Assembly (NCBI GenBank): GCA_029554345.1
Contig: JAKPJF010000159.1
Location: 1-44,014 of the forward strand
Length of the DNA stretch: 44,014 bases
Reading direction: 5' to 3'
Source: Spirochaetota bacterium
Lineage (GTDB): Bacteria; Spirochaetota; UBA4802; JAFGJZ01
Shown here in pieces: positions 24,906-35,259 of the stretch. The notes under the pieces were generated by a model that did not search any database, was not told the DNA's origin, and saw only the letters and a program-made list of their open reading frames with translations. The number at the start of each line of letters is the position of its first letter. Within the stretch, counting starts at the first letter, position 1. A program made the position numbers and the translations under genes.

Positions 24906-25519
24906 CTTACGTTAAGCGGATCCTTGACGATCAGACAGCTGGTTGGAACATTGAATTCAAAAAGTCCGGCATGAAGCCCTGGATTCGCCCTTACATTGCT
25001 AAGGGTGACTTCCAATCCTTCACCTCTTTCCGAGAAAAAAGAAACTTTTTTCAACATGAAGTTTCTGTCTGCCAGAATATTGATGTTCGAATAGCCTTTG
25101 CCTGTGCCTTTTAGTTTGATTGTATAATCACTTCCGCTTGAAGAAGCTATGGCCATGTAGCCGTGCAGCATACCCGCAATTCCGCCGCTGAGACTTCCCG
25201 GAATTAGTTCCTGTATTCCGCAAATAGCGCTTGAAGGATCATATACCCAAAGTTTTCTTCCGTTTGAGCAAATTACTTTGCCCGACGGATTTGTGAATTT
25301 GATAATAAATTTACCTGGACTCATGAATTTGAACTGACCGGTCTGCAAAGAGCCTGATGAGTATTTCATGGTTAATGTTCCTTCTAATGAGCCGATAGAA
25401 CTCATTCTTCCTCTGAAAGCCTGTAGAGCTTCGTCTCCGCTGATGGCTTTTCCCGAAACCGGAAATAATGCCGCTGCAAGAACTGTAACAAAAAGCATTT
25501 TAATAAGAATCTTTTTCAT
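24902..25519 (-). CDS. LolA-like outer-membrane lipoprotein carrier protein
   Basis: 205 residues. The signal peptide runs MKKILIKMLFVTVLAAALFPVSGKA. The mature part has LolA features: GTLTMKYSSGSLQTGQFKF, then SPGKFIIKFTNPSGKVICSNGRKLWVYDP, the typical P-x-K-x-x-x-x-Y/F-x-x-P and G-x-x-W-x-Y-D-P pattern, and near the end VTLSNVRANPGLHAGLFEFNVP. LolA ferries lipoproteins across the periplasm from LolCDE to the outer membrane. Its start at 25519 makes it the first gene of the operon running down to hslO. Family-level assignment is good; orthology to LolA itself is not proven. Confidence 0.85.
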   Translation of the reverse strand: MKKILIKMLFVTVLAAALFPVSGKAISGDEALQAFRGRMSSIGSLEGTLTMKYSSGSLQTGQFKFMSPGKFIIKFTNPSGKVICSNGRKLWVYDPSSAICGIQELIPGSLSGGIAGMLHGYMAIASSSGSDYTIKLKGTGKGYSNINILADRNFMLKKVSFFSERGEGLEVTLSNVRANPGLHAGLFEFNVPTSCLIVKDPLNVR

Positions 25520-25623
25520 CGCACACCCTGTATTATATTACGCTTGATTTTTAATTATTATCACGAAATAATAACAAAAATACGTGATTAGCGTCAAATT
25601 AGCAATAAAATATCGGAGATTTC

Positions 25624-26358
25624 ATGAAAAAAATGGGTTTTGTGCTACTTTTGATTATTGCAGGTGCTGCAGCTGGATATTTTTACAGTCAGGAGATTTA
25701 TTCTTTTTACGTTAAAATGTATTATACTAAGATCGATAAAAAAGCATATTCTGCCGATTTGCAGAAAATAAGTTTTATGTATGATTCAGGAGTTCCTTCA
25801 ACTGATGATTTTGAAAAGCTTTTTGTAAGATTGAATTCTTTTAATCCGTCAGAAATTAAACTGAACTGTATCGGGACTCTTTATTATTCAGTTTATAAAA
25901 AAGATTTTATATCATCTATGTATTATTTTAATAAGTGCCGAAGTAAAAAAAACGGTGATTTTCCGGTACTTCGTAAAATTATTCCGCTGTTTTATGAAGC
26001 AGGTTATTACGGTGATGTTGCATCAATTCTTAAAGACTACAAAATTAAAGACGAAACAGATATGCTTTTTTATGGAGGCATGTCATTTTATAAAACAGGA
26101 AAATATTCAGAAGCACTGTCGTATTTCAGATTATTGGAAAAAAAAGGAATTAAGAATCCGGATATTTATGACATGGCCGGGAAAATTATGGAGCATGATT
26201 CGAAGGGAAATAAGAAAAAACTCGAATTGGCAATTCCTTACTATGAGAAAGCTTATGAACTTGCAAAATCGCGTTCTGATTATCGGGACAATCTGCTAAG
26301 GCTTTATCTGAAACTCGGAAAGAATGAGAAAGCAAAATCATTAGCTGAAATAAAATAA
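25624..26358 (+). CDS. Membrane-anchored TPR-like protein
   Basis: 244 residues. The N-terminal segment MKKMGFVLLLIIAGAAAGYFYS is a transmembrane anchor or uncleaved signal. Helical repeats follow, with recognisable TPR units near MLFYGGMSFYKTGKYSEALSYFRLL (about 157-180), AIPYYEKAYELAK and NLLRLYLKLGKNEKAKSL at the C-terminus. It is divergent from the LolA-like gene and 65 nt upstream of an outer-membrane-like gene on the same strand. GGAG five bases before the ATG supports the start. The partner is unknown; a scaffold role in the envelope is the reasonable guess. Confidence 0.75.
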   Translation: MKKMGFVLLLIIAGAAAGYFYSQEIYSFYVKMYYTKIDKKAYSADLQKISFMYDSGVPSTDDFEKLFVRLNSFNPSEIKLNCIGTLYYSVYKKDFISSMYYFNKCRSKKNGDFPVLRKIIPLFYEAGYYGDVASILKDYKIKDETDMLFYGGMSFYKTGKYSEALSYFRLLEKKGIKNPDIYDMAGKIMEHDSKGNKKKLELAIPYYEKAYELAKSRSDYRDNLLRLYLKLGKNEKAKSLAEIK

Positions 26359-26423
26359 AATCAGATCAAGTATATCATGCTGAATATTTGATTAAACCGA
26401 TAGACTTTGTACTGGAGGAATTT

Positions 26424-27302
26424 GTGCGTATTATCATAGCATTGATCTTTTTTGTCTGTTCGTGTTTTGTCTTTGCAGCAGGAAAACCTCAGCATATCTA
26501 CAAATCATCTTTTAAAAATGATTCATATTCTTACGGAAGGCAGTTTTATGCCATTTCTGCAGATGATACATTTAAGTCCGAATCGTTTCAGTTTATGAAT
26601 AAGTTCGATAGCTTTTATTCAAAAAACACTTTCGAAGCAGCTTTCTCCGAACATTATAGTTTGAGCGAATTTATGAATTTGAATGCCGGATCAAATATCA
26701 TAACTGCCAATATTTCATCTTCCTTTGCAGAAAAAAACTCTTTTAAAAAAGGATTTGATTATTTTGTTTCCTTCCAAAGAAAACTAAATTATTCAGATTC
26801 ACTTTGGTTTGAATTAGGATTGTTCAGCACTAATCAACTTAATTACGGAAAAAAATATATCGGTATTCCTTTTATCAGTCCGATAGGTTCGATTAATTAT
26901 AAATCAGATTCTTTTTTCGTTCGTATCGGGGTTCCGGTAATCATTACATATTTTAACGGCAAAATTATGGCAGGATTCAGATATGCTCCTATTCTCAATG
27001 GAGGACTCTTTGTGAGATATTCGTTTTTGCCGTTTATTTTTGCCGAGGCTTTTTCATTTGCAAAAGTCGATAAAATAGCCAGTTCCAAATTCTCCGATGA
27101 TGATGATGAACTTCACCTATTCGGAATCAGTTCCGGTTTAAAAGCTGGAATTTATATATCAAGAAATGCTTCGATTGTACTTGAAGGCGGATATACTTGC
27201 ACGCGCAGAGAATGGATCAGCGATTCGTCGCGTGACGTAATTGACGCGGAAAGAAAAAAAGGTTCATGGTTTTCAGGTATTTCTCTTTCCGCGATGATGT
27301 GA
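26424..27302 (+). CDS. Predicted outer-membrane / secreted beta-rich protein
   Basis: 292 residues if translation starts at GTG 26424, which has GGAGG at 26414-26418 and yields the signal peptide MRIIIALIFFVCSCFVFAA. A TTG twelve codons upstream would spoil the signal sequence. The mature protein has alternating aromatic strands (FAEAFSFAKV, LWFELGLFSTNQLNYG, YISRNASIVLEGGYTCTRREW) and ends FSGISLSAMM, consistent with a barrel-like outer-membrane protein. I recognise no family. It converges with the ABC ATPase gene at 27305 with a 2-nt gap and no visible terminator between. Confidence 0.65.
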   Translation: MRIIIALIFFVCSCFVFAAGKPQHIYKSSFKNDSYSYGRQFYAISADDTFKSESFQFMNKFDSFYSKNTFEAAFSEHYSLSEFMNLNAGSNIITANISSSFAEKNSFKKGFDYFVSFQRKLNYSDSLWFELGLFSTNQLNYGKKYIGIPFISPIGSINYKSDSFFVRIGVPVIITYFNGKIMAGFRYAPILNGGLFVRYSFLPFIFAEAFSFAKVDKIASSKFSDDDDELHLFGISSGLKAGIYISRNASIVLEGGYTCTRREWISDSSRDVIDAERKKGSWFSGISLSAMM

Positions 27303-27304
27303 AA

Positions 27305-28015
27305 TTATTTTTTTTTGACGGTTTTTACAGCTTTTATTTTCTTAGTATCTTTTTGTTTACTTTGTTTTTTTAATATTCCGTTTTCAAGATGAAGGTGTTC
27401 GTCAGCAATTTCTACAAGACGCTTATCATGAGTCACGATGATGAGTGACATGTTTTCTTCTTTCTTCAGCTTAATAAAAAGATTTTTTATGTCTTCTGCA
27501 GTCGTATTATCTAAATTTCCAGTGGGCTCATCAGCGAGAATCATTTTCGGTTTGTTGATAATCGCACGCGCTATTGCAACTCTCTGGCGTTCTCCGCCTG
27601 AAAGCGTCGTGGGATAATGATTGATGATGTCTTTGATGTTCAAATATTCAACGAGACTGTTTAATTCTTTTTTTACATTCCGGGGGAAAAGTCTAATGAG
27701 AGCAGGAAATATTATATTCTGATATGACGACATATCTGGCATTAGATTGAAAAACTGAAACACAAAACCGATTTCTTTGTTTCTAAAATGCGATTTTCTG
27801 AAATCACCCCAGCGTAGAATGTTTTTGTTATTGTAGAAAACTTTCCCGCTGTCGGGATTAAGCAGACCTGATACTATTCCAAGAAGAGTGGTCTTGCCGC
27901 AGCCGCTTTTCCCTGTTATAGCGATTATTTTACCGGTATCGGCTTTGAATGAAACGTTATTCAGAATTATTCTTTTTCCGAATTTTAGATTTATGTTTTC
28001 AACAGATAGAAGCAT
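27305..28015 (-). CDS. ABC transporter ATP-binding protein, MacB/LolD type
   Basis: 236 residues with all motifs intact: Walker A GKSGCGKTTL (about 35-44), Q-loop FVFQFFNLMPDMS, signature LSGGERQRVAIARAI, Walker B MILADEPTGNLD and the H-loop IIVTHD. The NLMPDMS and DEPTGNLD patterns are typical of the LolD/MacB/FtsE group. A lysine-rich tail of about 20 residues (KKQSKQKDTKKIKAVKTVKKK region) is an unusual extension. The start overlaps the permease stop (TAATG), so the pair forms one transporter. Substrates in this group include lipoproteins and exported peptides; which applies here is unknown. Confidence 0.92.
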   Translation of the reverse strand: MLLSVENINLKFGKRIILNNVSFKADTGKIIAITGKSGCGKTTLLGIVSGLLNPDSGKVFYNNKNILRWGDFRKSHFRNKEIGFVFQFFNLMPDMSSYQNIIFPALIRLFPRNVKKELNSLVEYLNIKDIINHYPTTLSGGERQRVAIARAIINKPKMILADEPTGNLDNTTAEDIKNLFIKLKKEENMSLIIVTHDKRLVEIADEHLHLENGILKKQSKQKDTKKIKAVKTVKKK

Positions 28016-29292
28016 TATCGTCTCACCGCCTTAAATAGATTGATGTTTGACGCGAAGATCGCAGGTATTAAAGCTGATACAGCTGATACAGCAGATGATA
28101 TAACAATACATAAAAACAATGTGTCAGTACCGCTTTCAGCTATAGTTATTGAACTAAGTGACGGCAGAAACTGCGGTATTTTTACTGAAAAGTAGCGTAT
28201 GATCATATTTCCGGTAAAGTACCCAGCTAAGCCGTAAAGAGCTCCGACACATGCTGATTCGAAAATGAATCCGAAAAGAATTCTGAGTTTTGAGTATCCG
28301 AGTATCCGCTTAAGCGAAAACTTTTTACTTCTGATGTATACTATGGTAAGATATGAATTGAAAATTGAAATTGAGGTTAAAAGAAAAAATATCGCAATGA
28401 CTCCAAGTGAAAATGAGTCTATAATTCTCATCGCTTTTGATGTTTTTTCTGTTACATCTTTTTGAGACTGAATATTTAATCCAAGTTTCTTAAGTTCTTC
28501 AACAGTTTGCGGCAGTTTGTCAACGTCTTTTACTTTAGCAAAGAGAACTGCATATTCCATTCCTGCTGATTTTCTATTTTCGGCATAATATTTTTGCGCT
28601 ATTTCTTTAAGGAAATCAGTAGGCACAATTACTCCTGGAATATTTATTACGTCAGTGAAGGAATGCACTTCTGCTTCGAAATCGTAGGTTTTTCTTTCTT
28701 CAGTGTTTCTTGCTCCGGTTGCGAAAGTGAGAGTGAGCGGAAAACCGATGAGTTCTGACTCAGGTATGGGATCAATGTTGTCCATTGCAAAATAGTTATT
28801 AAGCATATCTATTGAGAATTTAGGAGCTATTATCGGTACAGGTCTTCTGTTTGTAAAAGACCGCCATTTGTTTGTTCTTGTTTTCAAAAAATCCCTATCG
28901 ACTCCGCAGACCGGAACATACATTCTTTTTGTTTTTCCGAGCATCTCTCCTTCAACACGGAGTGTAAAGCCTATTCTGCTCACACCGTGTACTGAAATGA
29001 AATCCGGCATTTTCCTGATTGTGTTAGCAGTAGATAGCGGTATAGCACGGCTTCCCGGTCTTTTTACAAATTCAATCTCTTTGGTGTTCTTAGGGAGTAT
29101 TTTTATTTCGTCGCTTGCAAGATTATCGAAAAGATTTCCCTTTACATAAGAAGTAACTGAATCACGAAGAGAAATATAAATTACAAAGAAACTGATAAGA
29201 AAAAGAATTCCGAAACTTGAGACTACCGATCTGATGATGTTTGTAAAATTATCTTTTGCGATGAAGAGGATTTTGTAGATTATAAAGTTCAT
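28015..29292 (-). CDS. ABC transporter permease, FtsX/MacB-like
   Basis: 425 residues. One N-terminal transmembrane helix (VVSSFGILFLISFFVIYISL) is followed by a periplasmic domain of about 230 residues and three C-terminal helices (SLGVIAIFFLLTSISIFNSYLTI, ILFGFIFESACVGALYGLAGYF, LFLCIVISSAVSAVSALIPAIFA). This 1+3 topology is that of MacB/FtsX/LolC-E permeases. The cytoplasmic VRSKKFSLKRILGYSKLRI stretch fits the FtsX coupling region, and the SVSALIPAIFASNINLFKAVRR end matches the family's ...P...A....P...LR pattern. It is coupled to the ATPase gene downstream. It is probably a mechanotransmission-type exporter of the envelope. Confidence 0.85.
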   Translation of the reverse strand: MNFIIYKILFIAKDNFTNIIRSVVSSFGILFLISFFVIYISLRDSVTSYVKGNLFDNLASDEIKILPKNTKEIEFVKRPGSRAIPLSTANTIRKMPDFISVHGVSRIGFTLRVEGEMLGKTKRMYVPVCGVDRDFLKTRTNKWRSFTNRRPVPIIAPKFSIDMLNNYFAMDNIDPIPESELIGFPLTLTFATGARNTEERKTYDFEAEVHSFTDVINIPGVIVPTDFLKEIAQKYYAENRKSAGMEYAVLFAKVKDVDKLPQTVEELKKLGLNIQSQKDVTEKTSKAMRIIDSFSLGVIAIFFLLTSISIFNSYLTIVYIRSKKFSLKRILGYSKLRILFGFIFESACVGALYGLAGYFTGNMIIRYFSVKIPQFLPSLSSITIAESGTDTLFLCIVISSAVSAVSALIPAIFASNINLFKAVRR

Positions 29293-29379
29293 TTTCCACG
29301 GTTCCTTTAAATTTTAACTCAGTTTTTCATTCTAAGCTTTTGAGTCAACAATAAATGTTTTGTTACAAAAAAATACCGG

Positions 29380-30411
29380 TTACATATGATCCATTACGAA
29401 TTTCCGTATTGTATTTTTTCCTGATTCAGTCATTGCGCTAAATCTGAAAGTATAGAAGAAATTAGTTTCACTTGATACAGTTCTGTCAGATAGAAGACGG
29501 CAGTCTACGGAGATATCGCTGTCATAAAGTTTAAATAGAAGATTGTAGTTGTGTTTAAAATCCATTTTTATAACCGATCTCAAAACAAGTTCTTCAGTGT
29601 TTATTTTATTTATTATTCCCTCAGCCTTTACGGGATCAGCATCCGGACTTGTCGGTTTCACTGTAATTACGCATGGAATTATAGTTTCGATATATGGAAC
29701 TCTTACCGGATTAAAACGCGACTGAAGAACGGGTTCTGTAGTTTCAATTATCCGGTTTTTGATATCTGCAAGAAATATCTCCGCTTCAAAAGAGTATTCT
29801 GCATCTCCGGCTCTCCAGAAATTAAGTTTTATCTTTGATCCTGAGTTTAGACTATTTACTGTATTCAGACTTTTTAAAACCTCGAACTTGGCTGTTCCCG
29901 GAAGTTTTTCAATGAGTTTGACTATGAAGCTTGATTGATTTTCTGCAACTGCGTATAATAGTGTTCCTGTTTCATTTTCATCGAATGATTCGATCTGCTT
30001 TCTGGGTTTAGACCCATGATAAATTTTTTCATATGTTACGACTATATCGCGGCAGATTGATTCGGTGTTATCATTGTTCTGTTCCATCTCAGTTATGTAA
30101 TCAAAGAAAGATGAAATTGATTTTTCAAAAAAAATTTTATTTTTTAATATTTCCGAAGGTTTTTTAAGTTTTAGTATTTCTGTGATACCGCGTAATATTT
30201 TATATTGAAATGAAGTTAATCCTATATGCTTGGCTTTGAAAAGAAGAAACTGATATTCGTGTTTTTTAAGATTTTCAAGATATTTGAGATATCTGAATAG
30301 AAAATATATGCCGGCTACAATCCCGATAAGAGTAAATCCTATTATCAGTTCAGTGTTCCCGGGTACGCGCCATTTGAAGCCAAGGAAATTTACAACAGGT
30401 TCAATATCCAT
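29380..30411 (-). CDS. Membrane-anchored PilZ-like protein
   Basis: 343 residues. A transmembrane helix lies near the N-terminus (TELIIGFTLIGIVAGIYFLF, about 20-39), then a helical cytoplasmic region (about 45-140). Two beta-rich domains follow in the order of a YcgR-type flagellar brake: an N-terminal PilZN-like domain (about 145-230) and a PilZ domain (about 230-343). The c-di-GMP loop appears as RFNPVR (R-x4-R rather than R-x3-R). The D/N-x-S-x-x-G motif is not conserved (INKINTEEL). Binding of c-di-GMP is therefore uncertain. Membrane-bound PilZ proteins of this design accompany flagellar genes in spirochaetes. A strong sigma-70 promoter stands just upstream. Confidence 0.6.
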   Translation of the reverse strand: MDIEPVVNFLGFKWRVPGNTELIIGFTLIGIVAGIYFLFRYLKYLENLKKHEYQFLLFKAKHIGLTSFQYKILRGITEILKLKKPSEILKNKIFFEKSISSFFDYITEMEQNNDNTESICRDIVVTYEKIYHGSKPRKQIESFDENETGTLLYAVAENQSSFIVKLIEKLPGTAKFEVLKSLNTVNSLNSGSKIKLNFWRAGDAEYSFEAEIFLADIKNRIIETTEPVLQSRFNPVRVPYIETIIPCVITVKPTSPDADPVKAEGIINKINTEELVLRSVIKMDFKHNYNLLFKLYDSDISVDCRLLSDRTVSSETNFFYTFRFSAMTESGKNTIRKFVMDHM

Positions 30412-30431
30412 TTTAACCTCATTCTTGAGGT

Positions 30432-30460
30432 ATTATATCAGGGGGCGATAACTCTTTCAA
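30432..30460 (-). promoter_or_regulatory. Sigma-70 promoter of the PilZ-like gene
   Basis: On the minus strand TTGAAA (complement of 30455-30460) and a perfect TATAAT (complement of 30432-30437) are separated by exactly 17 bp. The predicted start near 30425 leaves a short leader with a GAGG before the ATG at 30411. Among sites I checked this is one of the best canonical promoters in the window. Confidence 0.75.
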
Positions 30461-30484
30461 GAAATATATTACAGGATTAAATGC

Positions 30485-30510
30485 AATAAGCCGGCTTTCG
30501 CCGGCTTATT
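30485..30510 (-). terminator. Terminator of the mfd-SurA-like operon
   Basis: An 11-bp perfect stem, AATAAGCCGGC (30485-30495) with GCCGGCTTATT (30500-30510), has a 4-nt loop and starts two bases after the SurA-like gene's stop. The minus-strand tail is only moderately T-rich. The hairpin is strong and separates the operon from the PilZ promoter. Confidence 0.7.
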
Positions 30511-30512
30511 GA

Positions 30513-31688
30513 TTATTTGCTGTCTTTTTTTGTTTCTTTAGAATCAGGTTTTGCTTCGAGTACTTCAAGATTTTTTTCTATCTTGGCTTCGTCTTTGAGG
30601 TCGGTAATAAGTTTTGCAACATTTTTTTGGAATTTTTCGCTTTTAAGAGCCTGCTTGATGTATTCCTCTGCATTTGTTACCGGAACTCCCTTGAATCTCG
30701 CCTGTTCTCTCATGTAAACATCTTCAATCTCTTTAGGAGTTACTTCAAGATCTTTTGCGAATTTCTTTTTGGCATAAAAACCTAATGCCAGTGTCTCAAC
30801 CTGAATTCTGATAATACCTTTAAGATCTGCATCATCTGTAATTTTATCGGCTTTTGCCTGATTGTAAACAATCTTCTGTTTAATCATTTCTTCAAGAAAG
30901 TAACCTCTGTTTAGAAAAGGGTTTCTTGATATCTGCTGCGGATCTGCAGCGATTTTATCAACTTCTTCGTTAGTGTCCAAGTTATACATGTTTTTAATTT
31001 GAACATAGTATACTTTAGAGAACTCTTTAACTGTTATTTCTTTTCCGTCAATTTTTACAAGAAATCCGTCTTTAGGATGTTTGCTGATATCCGGATCTGA
31101 TAATGCTGTGATTGCTTCAGTATTTTTTTCAATAGCAGCTTTGTCCTTAAGATCAGTAACGAATTTATTTGTTTCTTCAGATAGTTTTTTCTGAGTAAGC
31201 TGCTGTTTTATATAGTTTGTTGCCTGCTCGAGAGTTGCACCTTTAAAAGCTTCTTTTTCCGTGTTGTAAATATCTTCGATTTCTTTGTCTGATACCTGTA
31301 TCTTATCGAGGATCTTAATTTTTACCATGTATTGTGCTGTTGTGCTTTCTTCGATTGATAGTACAAGTGATTTGAATTCTTCATCTGAAAGAACTTTTTC
31401 TTTTTCGGCTTTGAAGTAAACTATTCTCTGTTTGATGACTTCGTCGAGAAAAAACGATTTATCAAGAAGAGGATTTTTCTGCTTTTCAACAGAATCGCCG
31501 GCAATTTTATCTACTTCTTCGTTAGTTTTGAAGTTGTAATAAGTCTTGTTGTGAGCGTAATAAAGTGTATTGAGTTCATCGATGGTTATTTTTTTACCGT
31601 CGATTTTTGCCACCCACGGTGATTTTGAGCACGCGCTCATACCGAGGAAGAGGGCAATTAATGCAAATAATGCGGTTCTTTTTAACAT
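30513..31688 (-). CDS. Lipoprotein with two tandem SurA-N-like chaperone domains
   Basis: 391 residues. The signal ends in LFLGMSACSKS, a relaxed lipobox with Cys as the first mature residue. The mature part is an internal duplication of about 170 residues. VAKIDGKKITIDELNTLYY (from about residue 27) recurs as LVKIDGKEITVKEFSKVYY (about 213), and TNEEVDKIA, SDKEIEDIYNTE / TPKEIEDVYMRE and VTDLKDKAAIEKN / ITDLKDEAKIEKN also recur. This is the SurA/PrsA N-terminal chaperone fold, and no parvulin domain is present. It probably acts as a periplasmic holdase for outer-membrane proteins. Two ATGs stand at 31691 and 31688; the second has the better spacing (six bases) from GGAG. It lies downstream of mfd, a pairing seen in many genomes. 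Confidence 0.85.
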   Translation of the reverse strand: MLKRTALFALIALFLGMSACSKSPWVAKIDGKKITIDELNTLYYAHNKTYYNFKTNEEVDKIAGDSVEKQKNPLLDKSFFLDEVIKQRIVYFKAEKEKVLSDEEFKSLVLSIEESTTAQYMVKIKILDKIQVSDKEIEDIYNTEKEAFKGATLEQATNYIKQQLTQKKLSEETNKFVTDLKDKAAIEKNTEAITALSDPDISKHPKDGFLVKIDGKEITVKEFSKVYYVQIKNMYNLDTNEEVDKIAADPQQISRNPFLNRGYFLEEMIKQKIVYNQAKADKITDDADLKGIIRIQVETLALGFYAKKKFAKDLEVTPKEIEDVYMREQARFKGVPVTNAEEYIKQALKSEKFQKNVAKLITDLKDEAKIEKNLEVLEAKPDSKETKKDSK

Positions 31689-31737
31689 CATATTCTCCGA
31701 ATTTGTTGTTTTAAACTCTATTTCTGAAGTTTTCTCA

Positions 31738-34700
31738 TTAGTGACTTTGCGTTAACATTTGTTGCAACCATTTTTTGACCTCTAAAAGCTTTTTTTCACT
31801 CTCTTCTTCCTTTGAAAAAAGAAGTATTGAGCTTTGGTCATCGGGATCAATCTTAAACCGTTTGTCCGATTTCACTGCTACAAAGAGTTTCGGAAGATCA
31901 AGAGTTGTGTCTTTTGATATCTTTATACGTATGTATTTTTCCGTTTCAATTATTTCTTCAAGATATACAGATGACGCGAGAGTGCGAAGGCGCTGTATTT
32001 CAATTAAAGTTTCAACTTCCTCCGGAACAGCGCCGAAGCGGTCTTTCATATCCGAACAAAGTTTTGTTATTTCATCATCTGTTTCGCATGATTCAAACTT
32101 TTTATAAAATTCTATTTTCTGTCTGGTATCGGAAATATATGAATCAGGTATAAATGTATTGATGTTGAAAAACACAGGTGTTCGGAAAAGTTTGAGCGGT
32201 TTTTCACCTTTAATTTTTCTGACTGCTTCTTCAAGCATCGCGCAGTAAAGGTCAAAGCCGACATCGACAATACATCCTGACTGTTCACGTCCTAGAAGGT
32301 TTCCAGCGCCGCGAATTTCCATGTCTCTCATTGCGACCTTGAAACCGCTTCCGAGTTCGGTAAATTCGCTTATTACGTTGAGACGTTTCATTGCAGTTTC
32401 ATTTATTACCATGTGACGCGGATAAAAGAAATATGCATATGCCTGCTTGTCGCTTCTTCCTACTCGTCCCTTGAGCTGATAGAGCTGAGATAAACCGAAA
32501 GCATCCGCACGGTCAACGATTATGGTATTAACTCTCGGCATGTCAACACCGGATTCTATTATTGTAGTACTTAGCAGAATATCGTATTTGTATTCAAGAA
32601 AGTCTATCATTATGTTTTCGAGTTCGTGTTCTTCCATCTGTCCGTGTGCGACGGCGACTCTTGCTTCCGGAACAAGATTCTTGATAAAGTCCGTTTTCTT
32701 TTCCATGTCCTGAACACGGTTGTGAACATAGAACAGCTGTCCGTTTCTTTCTAGTTCGCGCTCGATTGCCATCTTGATAATTTCAGGATTATCTTCGAGA
32801 ACAAATGTTTCAATTGCCTGCCGGTTTTCGGGAGGAGTAGATATGATCGAAAGCCCGCGAATGCCGGCTAGAGACATGTGAAGTGTTCGCGGTATAGGTG
32901 TTGCCGATAGAGTGAGTACATCAACCTGGGAACGGTACTTTTTGAGTTTTTCCTTATGTTTTACCCCGAAGCGCTGTTCTTCGTCGATGATCAGTAATCC
33001 GAGATTTTTTATGAATGTGTCTTCGGAGAGTATCGCATGAGTCCCGATTATTATATCAATTTCGCCGTTTGAAAGCCGCTGTTTTGTTCTTCTGATATCA
33101 GCTGATGAACGGAATCGTGATATCATATCAATTTCAACAGGATAGCCTTCGTAGCGTTTTTTGAAGTTGTTGAAATGCTGGAGAGCGAGAATCGTTGTCG
33201 GCACGAGTATCGCAGTCTGTTTTCCGCTCATCGCGGCCTTAAATGCAGCTCTGATCGCGACTTCTGTTTTCCCGAAGCCGACGTCTCCGCATACTAACCG
33301 GTCCATCGGGCTTTCTTTTTCCATGTCGTCTTTTACGTCTTCGATGGCGCTCATCTGATCCGCTGTTTCTTCGTATTCGAAGCGGGCTTCGAATTCTTCC
33401 TGCCAAACGGTATCTGAAGGAAAACGGAATCCTTTATGCTGTTTTCTGCGTGCGTATATCGCAATAAGTTCTTCGGCTATTTCATCGACGGTTTCCTGAA
33501 CTTTCTGTTTGATTCTGTTCCAGGCGCTTTTCTTTCCGAGTGAATCTATGCGCGCTTCACGTCCGTCGATACCTGTGTATTTCTGAATCATGTTAAGCTG
33601 ATCGAGCGCGACGAAGAGTTTGTCTCCTCCGGCGTATTCGAGAACGATGTAGTCTTTTTCGATTCCGCCCGCGCTCATACGCTCGATATCGGTGAATATA
33701 CCGATTCCGTGATTTACATGAACTACGCGGTCGCCGGGAGAAAGCTCCATGAAGGAATCGATTGCCTTGCTCTTTCCGCTTTTGAATGAGCGGCGTTTCT
33801 TGTATGATTTGCCGAATATGTCGTGATCAGTGAAAATGGCGCGTTTCGTTGCGCCGATATAGATTCCGCCTGAAAGCGGTGATATAGCGAGTGAAAGATT
33901 TTTTGAGAAGTCGGGATTTTCGTAATTATCGTCCGGTGAGAATTCCTTGAAAATATCCGAGAGCCTTCTGATCTGACCTTCGAACACTGTTGCTGCGGAT
34001 ATTTTCCAGCCGTGTTCTATGCGTGTTTTGAATTCTTCCCTGACGGTCTGAAGTTTGCCGGCGAATGAATGAATTGCCTTCAGTGACAGATGCACGGCAT
34101 CCGGGCTTGATGTTAATGTCTGAAGGTTAACTGAAGAAGCAAGAACGTGTTTAAATTCGGCATCGGAGAATAGTGTATCTGCCGGAAGCGCGAACTGACT
34201 TTTTGATTTCTGTTCGTAAACCGCGCGGTATGACGCAATCATGGATTCGGAGAAATATTCTATTTCGTGTTTTTCGCATGATATGTAAAGCGAATCTTCA
34301 GGAAGATATTCAACCGGCGAAACCGAATCGATGACTGCATGAAAGTAATCTTCAATGCCCGGGAATTTTTCGGAGCTTTTATTTTCGAGAATATGAATAA
34401 TTTCTTCAGGAAGTTTATTTCCCCTGATTCTTTCTGATTTGAGAAATGATTTGAGTTTTTCTTTTTCATCTTCTGAAAGGATGAGTTCTTTTCTCGGAAG
34501 TACCGTTACAGAAGAAAGCTCAATTGTCGATCTCTGTGTTTCCGGATCAAATTCACGAATGGATTCAATCGTATCGCCGAAGAAGTCAAGTCTGACCGGA
34601 TAATCAAGCGATGAAGGAAATACATCTATTATTCCGCCTTTAACGGCGAAGCTTCCGTATGTTTCGGCTGAAGATTCTCTGGTGTATCCGAAAGAAGAAA

Positions 34701-35175
34701 GAGTTCTTTCAAGCGATTCGAAAGAACATTCATCCCCTTTGTTTAAAAATAAAGCCTTCTTTTCAATGTTGGTTCGCGCGGGGATTTTGCGCATCAGCGA
34801 CTCGGCGCATGTGATAAATACGTAATTGTCACCTGAAAGCATCCGGTATAGTGCGGTTATTCTTTCCTTTAGTATTTTATCAACCGGAGAAACGAATTCA
34901 TAAGGCAGAATATCAAATGAAGGGAAGGGTGTGATTAGTTCCTGGGGAATGAATGATGAAAGATCATTTGCTATTTCGTAAATCTTCGTGTTGTTTTTGG
35001 TGATTATTACGACGGGTCTTGAAAGCTTTTCGCGAAGCGAAGCTGCGGTGAGTGAAAAAGCAGGGAAGGGAATTCCTTCGATGCTGACAGGTTTTTCTTT
35101 CTCGTTTATTGCCTTGACAAGCTCTGATATTTCTTCAGTTTCTGAATATTCTTTTGCTATTTTGTGGAAAAACAT
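31738..35175 (-). CDS. mfd: Transcription-repair coupling factor
   Basis: About 1145 residues. The ATG at 35175 has GGAG six bases upstream; an ATG at 35211 would add 12 residues without a binding site. UvrB-like N-terminal modules come first ([34 protein letters not shown]). The RNA-polymerase-interacting domain follows ([19 protein letters not shown]). The RecG-like translocase then shows Walker [19 protein letters not shown], the DEEQ box [30 protein letters not shown], and the motif V/VI region [15 protein letters not shown] and [13 protein letters not shown]. The C-terminal D7 domain follows. It removes stalled RNA polymerase at lesions and recruits UvrA. It is co-transcribed with the SurA-like gene and divergent from the RseC-like gene. 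Confidence 0.97.
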   Translation of the reverse strand: MFFHKIAKEYSETEEISELVKAINEKEKPVSIEGIPFPAFSLTAASLREKLSRPVVIITKNNTKIYEIANDLSSFIPQELITPFPSFDILPYEFVSPVDKILKERITALYRMLSGDNYVFITCAESLMRKIPARTNIEKKALFLNKGDECSFESLERTLSSFGYTRESSAETYGSFAVKGGIIDVFPSSLDYPVRLDFFGDTIESIREFDPETQRSTIELSSVTVLPRKELILSEDEKEKLKSFLKSERIRGNKLPEEIIHILENKSSEKFPGIEDYFHAVIDSVSPVEYLPEDSLYISCEKHEIEYFSESMIASYRAVYEQKSKSQFALPADTLFSDAEFKHVLASSVNLQTLTSSPDAVHLSLKAIHSFAGKLQTVREEFKTRIEHGWKISAATVFEGQIRRLSDIFKEFSPDDNYENPDFSKNLSLAISPLSGGIYIGATKRAIFTDHDIFGKSYKKRRSFKSGKSKAIDSFMELSPGDRVVHVNHGIGIFTDIERMSAGGIEKDYIVLEYAGGDKLFVALDQLNMIQKYTGIDGREARIDSLGKKSAWNRIKQKVQETVDEIAEELIAIYARRKQHKGFRFPSDTVWQEEFEARFEYEETADQMSAIEDVKDDMEKESPMDRLVCGDVGFGKTEVAIRAAFKAAMSGKQTAILVPTTILALQHFNNFKKRYEGYPVEIDMISRFRSSADIRRTKQRLSNGEIDIIIGTHAILSEDTFIKNLGLLIIDEEQRFGVKHKEKLKKYRSQVDVLTLSATPIPRTLHMSLAGIRGLSIISTPPENRQAIETFVLEDNPEIIKMAIERELERNGQLFYVHNRVQDMEKKTDFIKNLVPEARVAVAHGQMEEHELENIMIDFLEYKYDILLSTTIIESGVDMPRVNTIIVDRADAFGLSQLYQLKGRVGRSDKQAYAYFFYPRHMVINETAMKRLNVISEFTELGSGFKVAMRDMEIRGAGNLLGREQSGCIVDVGFDLYCAMLEEAVRKIKGEKPLKLFRTPVFFNINTFIPDSYISDTRQKIEFYKKFESCETDDEITKLCSDMKDRFGAVPEEVETLIEIQRLRTLASSVYLEEIIETEKYIRIKISKDTTLDLPKLFVAVKSDKRFKIDPDDQSSILLFSKEEESEKKLLEVKKWLQQMLTQSH

Positions 35176-35259
35176 TGCCGACTCCGCTTGAGGATATTTT
35201 TGTTCAGGCATTTGTGACGGGCAATAACTTTTTGAGTAATATTAAGGAACGGAGGACTC

